From JAFGPL01 sp046485045 (GTDB taxonomy: Bacteria; Bacteroidota; Bacteroidia; Bacteroidales; UBA10428): a stretch of 10,286 nt of DNA. Every line of letters starts with the position of its first letter. The stretch's first letter is position 1. The notes beneath the pieces are model-generated. The model was not told where the DNA came from and did no database searches. It was given only the letters and a program-made list of their open reading frames with translations. The position numbers and the translations under genes are program-made. Location of the stretch: assembly GCA_046485045.1 (NCBI GenBank), contig JAWOHT010000117.1, positions 1 to 10,286 on the forward strand, in the 5' to 3' direction. This document shows positions 1-7,851 of this stretch, piece after piece.

Positions 1-297
1 ACAAATTCAATTGTTTATGAGAAAGGATTGTATTTGTCTCCGATTGATTCAAGACCATATTCTTATGCAGACAAAATTGAGCATACAGTTTATTTATTTG
101 GATTTAGTTCGTCACTTGGCTACGAATTTAAAATAACGAGTCGATTAAAAACACATATTGACTTTCAACTTTCATTTCCGACTGACAAATATTTAGATTT
201 GTATAGTTACGGAAATTTTGTTCCTGGAATGGGATTTAAAGATACTGAGAGTAATGTGTTTCCGATGTTGGTGTTGAATTTAAAGTATAGATTATGA
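1..297 (+). CDS. 3' end of a probable outer-membrane beta-barrel protein (partial)
   Basis: The reading frame is open from the first base of the window, so the true start lies upstream; about 98 residues are visible. Alternating polar and hydrophobic residues suggest amphipathic beta strands, for example HTVYLFGFSSSLGYEF and THIDFQLSF. The protein ends in a strand-like MLVLNLKYRL. An aromatic or hydrophobic residue close to the C-terminus is usual for outer-membrane barrels inserted by the BAM machinery. The family within the barrel superfamily cannot be named from this fragment. The stop codon lies 12 bases before the left heptamer of the structured element at 310-437, the same arrangement as the downstream gene pair, so this gene may itself be the cargo of a cassette. 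An internal TTG at position 28 can be read as a start, but the frame continues upstream and I treat it as internal. Confidence 0.6.
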   Translation, partial: TNSIVYEKGLYLSPIDSRPYSYADKIEHTVYLFGFSSSLGYEFKITSRLKTHIDFQLSFPTDKYLDLYSYGNFVPGMGFKDTESNVFPMLVLNLKYRL

Positions 298-309
298 GCA
301 ATTTACGCA

Positions 310-437
310 CGCTAACACGCGGTCATAAAACATTGGGGGCGAAGCGGTTATTTGATCCTCAGTTCTTGCATCAAAATTCGTTGTGCCTTGATAGTGAAGT
401 GGCTTCGCAATCCCCAACGTATCGCAATACGTTACCC
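310..437 (+). repeat. attC-like structured element 1 (candidate cassette junction)
   Basis: This 128-base non-coding element begins with CGCTAAC (310-316) and ends with GTTACCC (431-437), so its TAAC and GTTA ends can pair. Inside, TTGGGG plus GCGAAGC (333-345) pairs with GCTTCGC, a three-base bulge AAT, and CCCCAA (402-417). This makes a 13-pair stem with extra-helical bases and a loop of about 56 bases. A second perfect 7-base inverted repeat, AACGTAT with ATACGTT around a CGCA loop, occupies 416-433. Integron attC sites have terminal pairing cores, unpaired extra-helical bases on one arm and lengths of roughly 60 to 140 bases; this element fits that general plan. The cores match only the AAC and GTT parts of the RYYYAAC/GTTRRRY consensus, so it could instead belong to a different Bacteroidota repeat family. 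Confidence 0.5.
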
Positions 438-512
438 ACAAAAGATTTCCGTGATGTGTAAAGTTCTCGCCGATAATTTCCATAATAAGTAAACATTTCG
501 TATTTTTATCGC

Positions 513-980
513 ATGAAAATTATTGATACATCAACAGGTGAAAAACATTCGGTAGATATTCTATCTGTTGAAATTGATGAATTTAAAACTTTACGAAAAG
601 ACAGGTACTTTTTTGATTGGAAAATTGAGAAGAATCAAGAGGTATACAAGTTGCAGATAAAGGGTTCAAGTGATATTTTAGGACTTGTCTCTATAGAAAG
701 GATTCCTCAAGAATGGAGAATACATATCAGGCTTTTAACTGTTTCAAAAGAAAACAAAGGAAATGAGAAAAAATATGATAAAATCGCCGGAAACCTAATT
801 GCATATGTTGCAAAAATTGCAATTCGTGAATTTGGAGAACTGGCATGTGTTTCTCTTAGACCTAAAAGCCAGATTGCCCAACATTATATTCATAAATACA
901 ACATGAATATAACAGGTATGACTTTAAGTATTGAAGTTCCTGAGATTATTGACTTAATAAATTCATACGACAATGACTGA
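513..980 (+). CDS. GNAT-like acetyltransferase fold protein, possible toxin of a two-gene module
   Basis: The product has 155 residues and no signal peptide or membrane segment, so it should be cytoplasmic. Residues about 68-105 (strand WRIHIRLLTV, then KKYDKIAGNLIAYVAKIA) resemble the acetyl-CoA-binding strand-loop-helix of GNAT enzymes. Residues about 121-131 (IAQHYIHKYNM) resemble the later A-x-x-x-Y motif before the last strands. The Q/R-x-x-G-x-G/A loop is poorly conserved (YDKIAG), so activity is uncertain. Its stop overlaps the start of the next gene in ATGACTGA (973-980), implying translational coupling. With the HTH partner this resembles toxin-first type II toxin-antitoxin operons, and GNAT toxins that acetylate aminoacyl-tRNA are known; that role here is inference. 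A weak TATTTTTA box at 501-508 sits only five bases before the ATG. An ordinary small-molecule or protein acetyltransferase is the main alternative. Confidence 0.55.
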   Translation: MKIIDTSTGEKHSVDILSVEIDEFKTLRKDRYFFDWKIEKNQEVYKLQIKGSSDILGLVSIERIPQEWRIHIRLLTVSKENKGNEKKYDKIAGNLIAYVAKIAIREFGELACVSLRPKSQIAQHYIHKYNMNITGMTLSIEVPEIIDLINSYDND

Positions 981-1497
981 AAATAAAGAAAACATTATGG
1001 ATACAGAGTACGGTATAGATTCAAGATACAAATCAAAAAAGGAACGTGAATCTGATGCCACAGCTTTAATGGAAGCTCGTCTAATGAAGATGAAAAATCT
1101 TTCTAAAGACCAAATTACCAAGGCTAAACTTTTGCAATTGAAACTGAAGATGGAAGAATATATAAAGAATCCTGTATATGATAATCAAAACTATTTTGCA
1201 GATTTTTTAAAAGTATATATTGATTCCATATATTCAAAGAGAAGTACATTTGCGAAGGATATAGACATTACTCCAGTAAGTTTGAGTCAGGTAATAAATA
1301 ACCATAGAGAACCTAAAGAAGAATTTATCTTGAAATTAATGATACATTCGGAGAAAGTATATAAGAATGTTTGTGACTTTCATAAGAAAACTTGGTATCA
1401 GGTTTACTTTCACGAGAAGATTTGCGACACAATGTCAAATCAAGAACAATGGCGACCTGAAATAGAAAAACATATTCGGATAAGTGAAGCAATATAA
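973..1497 (+). CDS. Helix-turn-helix (Xre-like) protein, possible antitoxin or autoregulator
   Basis: The product has 174 residues. The N-terminal 60 residues are rich in Lys and Glu and probably helical. Residues about 86-118 form a helix-turn-helix of Xre type, where FAKDIDITPVSLSQVINNHR has the expected turn and recognition helix. The C-terminal part (about 125-174) contains conserved-looking aromatic and charged residues (KKTWYQVYFHEKICDTM) that may form a partner-binding or dimerisation region. The chosen ATG at 973 overlaps the stop of the preceding gene; an internal ATG at 997 is an alternative start. The likely role is to bind DNA at its own promoter and, if the module is a toxin-antitoxin pair, to neutralise the upstream GNAT-like protein. 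The stop lies 11 bases before the GGGTAAC heptamer of the next element. A simple transcriptional regulator without antitoxin function remains possible. Confidence 0.6.
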   Translation: MTENKENIMDTEYGIDSRYKSKKERESDATALMEARLMKMKNLSKDQITKAKLLQLKLKMEEYIKNPVYDNQNYFADFLKVYIDSIYSKRSTFAKDIDITPVSLSQVINNHREPKEEFILKLMIHSEKVYKNVCDFHKKTWYQVYFHEKICDTMSNQEQWRPEIEKHIRISEAI

Positions 1498-1508
1498 GGA
1501 ATAGCTGC

Positions 1509-1567
1509 GGGTAACACACAATATAAAACAGTTGTTTATCAGTGGTTTGCGAGGGTTTGGTTCTCGC
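1509..1567 (+). repeat. attC-like structured element 2, left part (right edge unclear)
   Basis: The element starts with GGGTAAC (1509-1515), the exact reverse complement of GTTACCC at 431-437. With the adjoining bases, 9 of 10 positions agree. Its next bases, TAACAC followed by ATAAAACA and TTG (1512-1534), align with 313-335 of element 1 with one small gap in each, about 19 of 24 positions matching. A short hairpin, GCGAG (1549-1553) with CTCGC (1563-1567), follows. I cannot find a GTT-type right core before the promoter of the next gene, so the right half seems degraded, diverged or replaced. Confidence 0.45.
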
Positions 1568-1585
1568 TTCAGTATTTTGTGAAAA

Positions 1586-1614
1586 TTGCAAAAATTTGAG
1601 AAACATTAACTTTG
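1586..1614 (+). promoter_or_regulatory. Promoter of the GH31 gene (Bacteroidota type)
   Basis: TTG at 1586-1588 and TAACTTTG at 1607-1614 are separated by 18 bases. The second box matches the Bacteroidota -7 consensus TAnnTTTG perfectly, and the first is a shortened -33 TTTG. Transcription would start near 1620, giving a leader of about 18 bases before the ATG at 1638. This supports independent transcription of the glycosidase rather than read-through from the upstream pair. Confidence 0.6.
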
Positions 1615-1637
1615 TAAAAAAGATAAATTAATAAGTG

Positions 1638-4061
1638 ATGAAAATTTTACAGATTAATTTAGGTTTAACTTTGCTACTTATTGGTATTATTTGCAGAGCT
1701 CAAAGTTATGAACGAACTGAATTAGGGGTGAAAACTTCTATAAATTCAGTTGAGACAGAAATACAGTTCTATAGTCCCACAACCATCCGGGTAATTAAAT
1801 ATCCTACCGGTAAAGCCTTTGTCAAACAAAGCCTTTCGGTTGTTCAAATACCCGAAAAAACCACATTTAGTATTAAAAAGGTTGGTAATGATGTAATACT
1901 TGATAGCAAAAGCCTACAGGTACAGTTAAATCTTAACAATGGTAAAATAGCATTTTTAAACAAAGGGGAAATGCTGTTGAGCGAAAAAATTTCTGGAGCT
2001 TTGTTTGTAGATTTTGATGATGCCGGAAATAAAACATATACTGTTTCTCAGTCATTTGTACTCGATAGGGATGAACCCATTTACGGTTTAGGACAACAGC
2101 AACAAGGCAAAATGTCAAAACGGGGAGTGAAACTTAACATGGTACAAGGTAATACGGACGATTACATTCCATTTTTCCAGTCGGTTAAAGGATATGGGCT
2201 GTTCTGGGACAATTATTCACCCACCCTGTTTGAAGACAACACAGATAGTACTTACTTTAAGTCGGATGTTGGCGACGGTATTGATTATTATTTTATGTTC
2301 GGAGGAAATTCCGATGGTGTAATTGCCTGTATGCGTAATCTTACAGGACAAGCTCCGATGTTCCCGCTATGGACGTATGGTTTTTGGCAAAGCCGTGAAC
2401 GGTATAAGAGTCAGGATGAGTTGCTATATGTAGTTAGAAAATTCAGGGAATTAGAAGTTCCTCTTGACGGTATTATACAAGACTGGCAATATTGGGGCAA
2501 TAATTACCAATGGAATGCCATGGAATTTCTTAACCCGGGATTTTACAATCCGCAAAAGATGGTTGATGAAGTTCACAATATGAATGCGCACATGATTATT
2601 TCAATATGGAATTCATTTGGCCCTATGACAAAACAATACAAAGAACTTGATAGCATAGGCGCATTATTCAATATTGGTACCTGGCCGCAGTCCGGGTGCG
2701 AAGGATGGCCGCCCCGTATGGATTATCCTTCAGGGGTAAGGGTTTATGATGCGTATAATCCTATTGCCCGTGATATCTATTGGAAATATCTGAATGCAGG
2801 TATTTTCTCATTGGGAATAGATGGTTGGTGGATAGATTCTTCTGAACCTGACCATCTTGATGTCAAACCTTCTGATTTTGACACAAAAACTTATTTGGGA
2901 TCATTCAGGAAAGTTCGAAATGCTTTTCCATTAATGACTGTTGGTGGTGTAGCAGAACACCAGTTGTCGCAATCAACCGAAAGGAGATTATTCATACTAA
3001 CCCGTTCGGCTTTTGCAGGTCAGCAACGCTATGGGGCTAACTTATGGTCAGGCGATGTTGTAGCCTCCTGGCAAGCTTTGCGAAACCAAATATCGGCTGG
3101 ATTAAATGTTTCTTTATGTGGCATGCCTTACTGGAACAGCGATATTGGTGGATTCTTTCTGTGGAATTTTAAAAAACCTCTTGAAAATGTTGACTATCGT
3201 GAACTGCATGTTCGTTGGATGCAGTTCGGTACCTTTTGCCCTATGATGCGTTCGCACGGCGAAGGCTATCCTCGTGAGATTTATCAGTTTGGTGAAAAAG
3301 GGAATCCAATTTATGATGCGATTGAAAAATCTATAAATCTTCGCTATCATCTTTTACCTTATATCTATTCAACTTCATGGGGCGTAACTTCAAAGCAGTC
3401 GAGCATGATGCGTGCCCTGGTTATGGATTTCGCGAATGATAAACAAGCACTTGATATCAATGATGAATTTATGTTTGGCAGCTCATTATTGGTAAATCCG
3501 GTTACAGAACCAATGTATTGGAAAAATGAAGTTCAGGGTGAAAATACAATGATGGTTGAAGATTTCAGTTTGGTAAAAACTAAAGATGTTTATCTGCCAA
3601 AAGGAACTGACTGGTTTGATTTTTGGACAGGTGCGAAATATACCGGCGGACAGCTTGTGAAAAAAGATGTCCCACTTGACATTATCCCATTATATGTAAA
3701 AGCCGGCTCAATTTTACCATGGGGTCCTAAAGTTCAGTTTGCAACGGAAAAAAACTGGGACAACCTTGAAATACGGGTTTACGAAGGAGCAAATGGCGAA
3801 TTTGTTTTGTATGAAGACGAAAACGACAACTATAATTACGAAAATGGAAAATATTCCACCATATCCTTCAAATGGGACGATAAGCAAAAGTCCTTGACAA
3901 TAAATGATCGTAAAGGTTCTTTTCAGGGTATGGTTACCAATCGCAAGTTTAATATTGTTTTTGTAAGCGAAAAAAATGGGACAGGTATTGAATTAACCGA
4001 ACAGTACGACAATGTTGTGAGTTATGCAGGTAAGAAATTGATAATTAGTAAGAAACAATAA
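1638..4061 (+). CDS. Secreted GH31 alpha-glycosidase (alpha-xylosidase or alpha-glucosidase type) with DUF5110
   Basis: This 807-residue enzyme is a family 31 retaining glycoside hydrolase that removes alpha-linked sugar ends from oligosaccharides. Residues 1-22 form a signal peptide (LGLTLLLIGIICRAQ); the Cys lacks a good lipobox, so soluble periplasmic location is likely. An N-terminal beta-sandwich precedes a TIM barrel. QDWQYWG holds the substrate-pocket Asp282, GWWIDSSEP holds the presumed nucleophile Asp400, and LWSGD holds the presumed acid/base Asp473. The tail (about 650 onward, including VYLPKGTDWFDFWTG and VYEGANGEFVLYEDE) is the C-terminal beta region with DUF5110. The QDWQYWG form recalls Bacteroidota and Cellvibrio xyloglucan alpha-xylosidases, but no PA14 insertion is evident and specificity is not fixed. 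I chose the ATG at 1638 over the GTG one codon earlier. It is convergent with the sensor gene, 115 bases apart. Confidence 0.9.
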   Translation: MKILQINLGLTLLLIGIICRAQSYERTELGVKTSINSVETEIQFYSPTTIRVIKYPTGKAFVKQSLSVVQIPEKTTFSIKKVGNDVILDSKSLQVQLNLNNGKIAFLNKGEMLLSEKISGALFVDFDDAGNKTYTVSQSFVLDRDEPIYGLGQQQQGKMSKRGVKLNMVQGNTDDYIPFFQSVKGYGLFWDNYSPTLFEDNTDSTYFKSDVGDGIDYYFMFGGNSDGVIACMRNLTGQAPMFPLWTYGFWQSRERYKSQDELLYVVRKFRELEVPLDGIIQDWQYWGNNYQWNAMEFLNPGFYNPQKMVDEVHNMNAHMIISIWNSFGPMTKQYKELDSIGALFNIGTWPQSGCEGWPPRMDYPSGVRVYDAYNPIARDIYWKYLNAGIFSLGIDGWWIDSSEPDHLDVKPSDFDTKTYLGSFRKVRNAFPLMTVGGVAEHQLSQSTERRLFILTRSAFAGQQRYGANLWSGDVVASWQALRNQISAGLNVSLCGMPYWNSDIGGFFLWNFKKPLENVDYRELHVRWMQFGTFCPMMRSHGEGYPREIYQFGEKGNPIYDAIEKSINLRYHLLPYIYSTSWGVTSKQSSMMRALVMDFANDKQALDINDEFMFGSSLLVNPVTEPMYWKNEVQGENTMMVEDFSLVKTKDVYLPKGTDWFDFWTGAKYTGGQLVKKDVPLDIIPLYVKAGSILPWGPKVQFATEKNWDNLEIRVYEGANGEFVLYEDENDNYNYENGKYSTISFKWDDKQKSLTINDRKGSFQGMVTNRKFNIVFVSEKNGTGIELTEQYDNVVSYAGKKLIISKKQ

Positions 4062-4176
4062 TATATAATATAAAAACTGATGGTGATTTAGAAACAAACT
4101 GGCCATAAAGCTTTTTGAGGTATCTACCCGGGGCGATGATTGCATTTCATTGATACAAATGTTTATATTTCGCCCG

Positions 4177-7100
4177 TCAGGTTACTTTGTCAGAATTCTG
4201 GTCTGTTACTCTTTTCCCTTTCTCTTTTTCATATGTTTCAATCCTGCGTTTCAGCTCTTCTTGTGTAGCATTCATTTCTTCCAGTGTTTGCCTCAATTCT
4301 TCATCCTGCGAGAGGAGTTCTTCGGCCTGCAGTTTATTCCGTGCAAGCATTTCGAGGGTTTTGGTGTTGGCATTGCTGAGGGCTATCACTGAAGCAAAGT
4401 TTTCGGACAATTTTGTGACCAGATCGGTTTTATACTGCTCAATGGGTGAAATGGAGGCAATCTCAATCACACCCAAACATATGTCGTTGTTGATAATGGG
4501 AACCAGCAGGCATTGGGTGGCCGAAATGCTTCCCAATCCCGAACGCAGCACGATATAACCTTTGGGCAGGTCATTCATCATGATGGTTTTCTTTTCTTTG
4601 TAGCAGGTTCCCACATAGCCCTCGCCCGGTATGATATCGTTTTTGACCCTGATATCGGAGTCGTAGCTGTAAGATGCTTTTTTAACCAACTTTGTGAATT
4701 CGGTGTCCGAATCGTCGGTAATATAAATGGCCCCCACATTGGATTTGGTATAGCTTACCAGTTCAAAAATCAGTTTCCTTGTCATTTGTTCCAGGTCCTG
4801 ACGGTCGTCTGCAATTATTTCGGCAAACCTGCTCATCCCGGCATTCAAATAGCGAAGGTTAAAGTCGCGTTTGTCCTGTTCTTCGATTTCCTGTTTCTGT
4901 TTTTCAATTTCGTCCATTCTTTTTTGAAGCTCTTTCTCTCCCTCCTCTATTTTTTTTCTCAGTTTCTCCTTTTCCCTTCTGTTTCTTTCTCTTCGTTCAC
5001 GAATAATGTACCAAACAATCAAAGCCAATGCTATAATATAAAGTATGCGGCTAAGCCATGTGTTGTACCAGGCAGCTTTAATCCTTATATTCAGAGATTT
5101 GCCTTTGTCGTTCCAGTTTCCGTTGTTGTTTGATCCTTTCACATGAAAGATATACCGTCCCGGGTTCAGGTTGGTATAGGTGGCCGACCTTACCCCTTCC
5201 ACATAATTCCAGTCATCTTCAAAACCCTCGAGGTAATAGGCATATTGGTTTCTTTCGGGCTGGGCAAAATGCAGGGCCGAAAATTCGATGGTGAAGACAT
5301 TGTTTTTGTGCGACAGAACCACGTTTGAAAGGTGGTTGATATTTTTTTTCAGTACCACATCCTTGTTGACTTTTTCGCCCACTTTAACGGTTTTGTTGAA
5401 AAGCCTGAAATTGGCAAATACGATATCCGGAATAAACGGGTTGGCTTTTATACTGGCAGGATCGAAGGCCGTGATGCCGTTTTTGCCACCGAAAAACACA
5501 AAACCGTTTGCATTAATAAAATAGGAATTATGCCAGAATTCGTCGCTTTGGAGCCCGTCGTTCTCGAAATAGTTAGAGAAGGTAGTGTCGTGTGTGTTAA
5601 AAAACGACAGCCCGTTTGATGTTGAAAGCCATAAATTATGTTCCTTGTCTTCGACGATGCCCTGAACGGTATTGTCCGGAAGACCGTTTTCCATCGTGTA
5701 TGAATAGAATTTCAAATCTCTGTCGTTTTTGAGGTTTTTTAATGTTTTGGGTTCTGCTATCAACCGGTTCAGTCCCCCGTTGGTGGCAATCCACATGGTT
5801 CCCTTTGAATCTTGCAGAAAGGCGTTGATCATGTTCCCGCTCAGGCTGTTGGGATTTTCTTTTTCATTTTTTATGTTAATGAACTTCGGGGTGCCGGCAT
5901 ATTTTTGTTCTTTTGTTAAAATGCTGATGCCTTGTGAGTTTCCTCCGATCCAGATATTGCCAAAGTCATCTTCATGAATGGCCCAGACAACATTGTCGCC
6001 TAAACTGCCCGCATCTTCGGGGTTGTTATTATAAACGGTGATGTTGCCTTTTTCTTCGTTGTACCTCCAGAGACCTCCGCCCCAGGTACCACCCCACATA
6101 ATGCCTTCGCTGTCTTCAAAAATGGTGAAAGTCCAGCCGTTGACTTTAAACCTTTCAAATACAGCCTTTTTGCCCGAAAAGGGCTCTTCAGGTAAGATTT
6201 TTGTGAAGGTAAGGGAACCAGACCCTACCCAAACTTCGCCATTTTTTCGCTGTACCAGCGATAGCACGTTGTTATTCATTAATGAATTATTGTCTTCGGG
6301 ATCATTTTTATAATGAATAAACCCAGCTTTATTATCCTGATCAAAAATGATACGGGTAACACCGCCATCTCCACGCATCCCCACCCAAAGTTCATCGGCA
6401 GATATGCTGTGCAGCGATGAAATGAGGTTACCGCTTATCGAATTGGGATTGTCTTTAAGAGACTTGTAGTGATAAAACTCTTTACGGTAAAGATCATATT
6501 TGCTAATGCCCTGGCTCACGCTTCCGGTCCATAACATACCGGTTTTGTCAATAAAGAGTGAGTGGACTGCATTTTCGGGAATCGAAAAAAGATCCAGTTC
6601 GTCATTCAAAAAGTTTTCGTACGTTTCCTTCCCGGGTTCATATTTAAACAGACCTTTCGTGGCAGTTCCCAGCCACAAACGGTCTTCTTTGTCGACAAGA
6701 ATAAAACTCCGTCTGTTTGGGTCGGGGTTGAAAACATCTACAGTGTCCCGCGAGTATTTTTTTTCTGCCGGATCATACGCGAGCCTGATGAGCCCGTTGG
6801 TGGTGGTCCCAATATAGAGATTGCCATTTGAATCTTCCGATACCGAGGTTAACCTGTCGGTCCCGATATCAATGTAAGATGGAACAAACTGAAATCTTTC
6901 CCTGTTGAAGTAGTAGGCCACTTCAGAGAACAGGATCATTACCCCGTCTTTGTTAATATGGACCTTGCTGAAATTGGTTACATCCTTCGGATTATAAAAA
7001 TGCCTGAATGATGCCGAGTCGCCTCCACTTACCAGCAGATCGAGTGACTTGGCCGTGCATATCCATATTTTTCCTTCACTATCCTGCAATATGTGGTTTA

Positions 7101-7536
7101 CCATGCCCGAACTTAAACTGGTTAGCCGGCTTGTGTCGTGGTTAAAGTTTTCGAAACGTTCGTATTCCGGATCAAACCTGTCTATCCCCGAAGCAGAATT
7201 GTTTACAACCCATATTTTACCTGAGTTGTCTTCCATCAGATAGATGCAAGTATTTCCGCTTAATCCATTCGCATTGTCTGTTGATTGGCGATAATTGGTA
7301 AACGTATATCCATCGAATTTGCTAATACCATTGCTCGTGGCAAACCACATAAAACCATTTCTGTCCTGCAGCATGTAGTAAACAGAGGCGCCTGCTAATC
7401 CTTGTTTTACGGTATACCTGTCGAATTTGTGTTTGAGTAACTGTCCATTCAACTGCGAAAATGAGAATGCCAGATACACAATTAAAAGAAGTTTTTTCAG
7501 GGTCATCATGGTCATTTCTTTTCTTACTATCTTCAT
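4177..7536 (-). CDS. Reg_prop/Y_Y_Y membrane sensor with GAF and coiled coils, lacking a kinase domain
   Basis: The 1119-residue protein has a signal peptide ending near LNGQ. It then has about 14 propeller repeats of the form D-x-x-G-x-hydrophobic-W-hydrophobic-G/A-T (for example DRNGFMWFATSNGISKFDG, DSKGTMWIATNGGLNRL), enough for two seven-bladed propellers. A Y_Y_Y domain follows (about 735-815, with YAYYLEGFEDDWNYV), then one membrane helix (about 826-845) and a charged coiled coil (about 846-895). A GAF domain (about 905-1050) and a final coiled coil (EELRQTLEEMNATQEEL) end it. The periplasmic half matches hybrid two-component sensors that detect glycan fragments. No H-box, ATPase, receiver or AraC domain follows, so the output must pass to another protein or this is a shortened derivative. 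Start is ambiguous: ATGs at 7536, 7515, 7509 and 7506 all precede the signal peptide. A weak TTAATTTG box lies at 7628-7621 on this strand. Confidence 0.85.
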   Translation of the reverse strand: MKIVRKEMTMMTLKKLLLIVYLAFSFSQLNGQLLKHKFDRYTVKQGLAGASVYYMLQDRNGFMWFATSNGISKFDGYTFTNYRQSTDNANGLSGNTCIYLMEDNSGKIWVVNNSASGIDRFDPEYERFENFNHDTSRLTSLSSGMVNHILQDSEGKIWICTAKSLDLLVSGGDSASFRHFYNPKDVTNFSKVHINKDGVMILFSEVAYYFNRERFQFVPSYIDIGTDRLTSVSEDSNGNLYIGTTTNGLIRLAYDPAEKKYSRDTVDVFNPDPNRRSFILVDKEDRLWLGTATKGLFKYEPGKETYENFLNDELDLFSIPENAVHSLFIDKTGMLWTGSVSQGISKYDLYRKEFYHYKSLKDNPNSISGNLISSLHSISADELWVGMRGDGGVTRIIFDQDNKAGFIHYKNDPEDNNSLMNNNVLSLVQRKNGEVWVGSGSLTFTKILPEEPFSGKKAVFERFKVNGWTFTIFEDSEGIMWGGTWGGGLWRYNEEKGNITVYNNNPEDAGSLGDNVVWAIHEDDFGNIWIGGNSQGISILTKEQKYAGTPKFINIKNEKENPNSLSGNMINAFLQDSKGTMWIATNGGLNRLIAEPKTLKNLKNDRDLKFYSYTMENGLPDNTVQGIVEDKEHNLWLSTSNGLSFFNTHDTTFSNYFENDGLQSDEFWHNSYFINANGFVFFGGKNGITAFDPASIKANPFIPDIVFANFRLFNKTVKVGEKVNKDVVLKKNINHLSNVVLSHKNNVFTIEFSALHFAQPERNQYAYYLEGFEDDWNYVEGVRSATYTNLNPGRYIFHVKGSNNNGNWNDKGKSLNIRIKAAWYNTWLSRILYIIALALIVWYIIRERRERNRREKEKLRKKIEEGEKELQKRMDEIEKQKQEIEEQDKRDFNLRYLNAGMSRFAEIIADDRQDLEQMTRKLIFELVSYTKSNVGAIYITDDSDTEFTKLVKKASYSYDSDIRVKNDIIPGEGYVGTCYKEKKTIMMNDLPKGYIVLRSGLGSISATQCLLVPIINNDICLGVIEIASISPIEQYKTDLVTKLSENFASVIALSNANTKTLEMLARNKLQAEELLSQDEELRQTLEEMNATQEELKRRIETYEKEKGKRVTDQNSDKVT

Positions 7537-7675
7537 TTTATACCTTAAAAGTATCGCGTTCTAAGTGTTATTTTTTCGTTTCGTTTCAACTGGCACATTG
7601 TTTGTTTTTTAGGAATTATTCAAATTAAATATAATGAATTTTTTTGATTAATCTAAACATAGCAATTTTATTAAA

Positions 7676-7705
7676 TTTGCCTACGGTTTAAAATTACTAA
7701 TTTTG
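7676..7705 (+). promoter_or_regulatory. Consensus promoter facing right into the non-coding region
   Basis: TTTG (7676-7679) and TAATTTTG (7698-7705) are separated by 18 bases, and both boxes match the Bacteroidota -33/-7 consensus perfectly. Transcription would begin near 7711. The next confident gene on this strand begins at 8209, so the transcript would be either a non-coding RNA or a leader of about 500 bases. The surrounding DNA is AT-rich, so a chance match is possible. Confidence 0.4.
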
Positions 7706-7851
7706 TGAATTTCAATAATTGGTGTCAGCAAAAAAACCCTTGTTTCTCTTAGAGCCACTAAATAGTAATCAAATTTTTGAGGAAAAAACAGAATGGGGAA
7801 TGCTGATTGACCGAATAGAAATTGTTGATATTGCAGTTCGGCAGAAGTATT

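Noticed and set aside
292..483. 63-codon open frame on the minus strand
   Set aside because: It lies almost entirely across structured element 1; the frame is best explained by the repeat and has no recognisable domain.
501..508. TATTTTTA as the -7 box of the GNAT-like gene
   Set aside because: It lacks the final G and lies five bases before the ATG, which would require a leaderless message; no good -33 box is present.
1683..1703. Lipoprotein signal in the GH31 enzyme
   Set aside because: The residues before the Cys are GII, which do not fit the usual L-x-G/A-C lipobox; cleavage near AQ is more likely.
4129..4176. GGGCGA (4131-4136) with TCGCCC (4170-4175) as a terminator between the convergent genes
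   Set aside because: The stem is six pairs with a 33-base loop and no T-run on either strand, too weak to call.
4187..7243. Many open frames on the plus strand, up to 206 codons
   Set aside because: All lie antisense to the sensor gene, whose repeated domains are unmistakable; they are shadows of its coding sequence.
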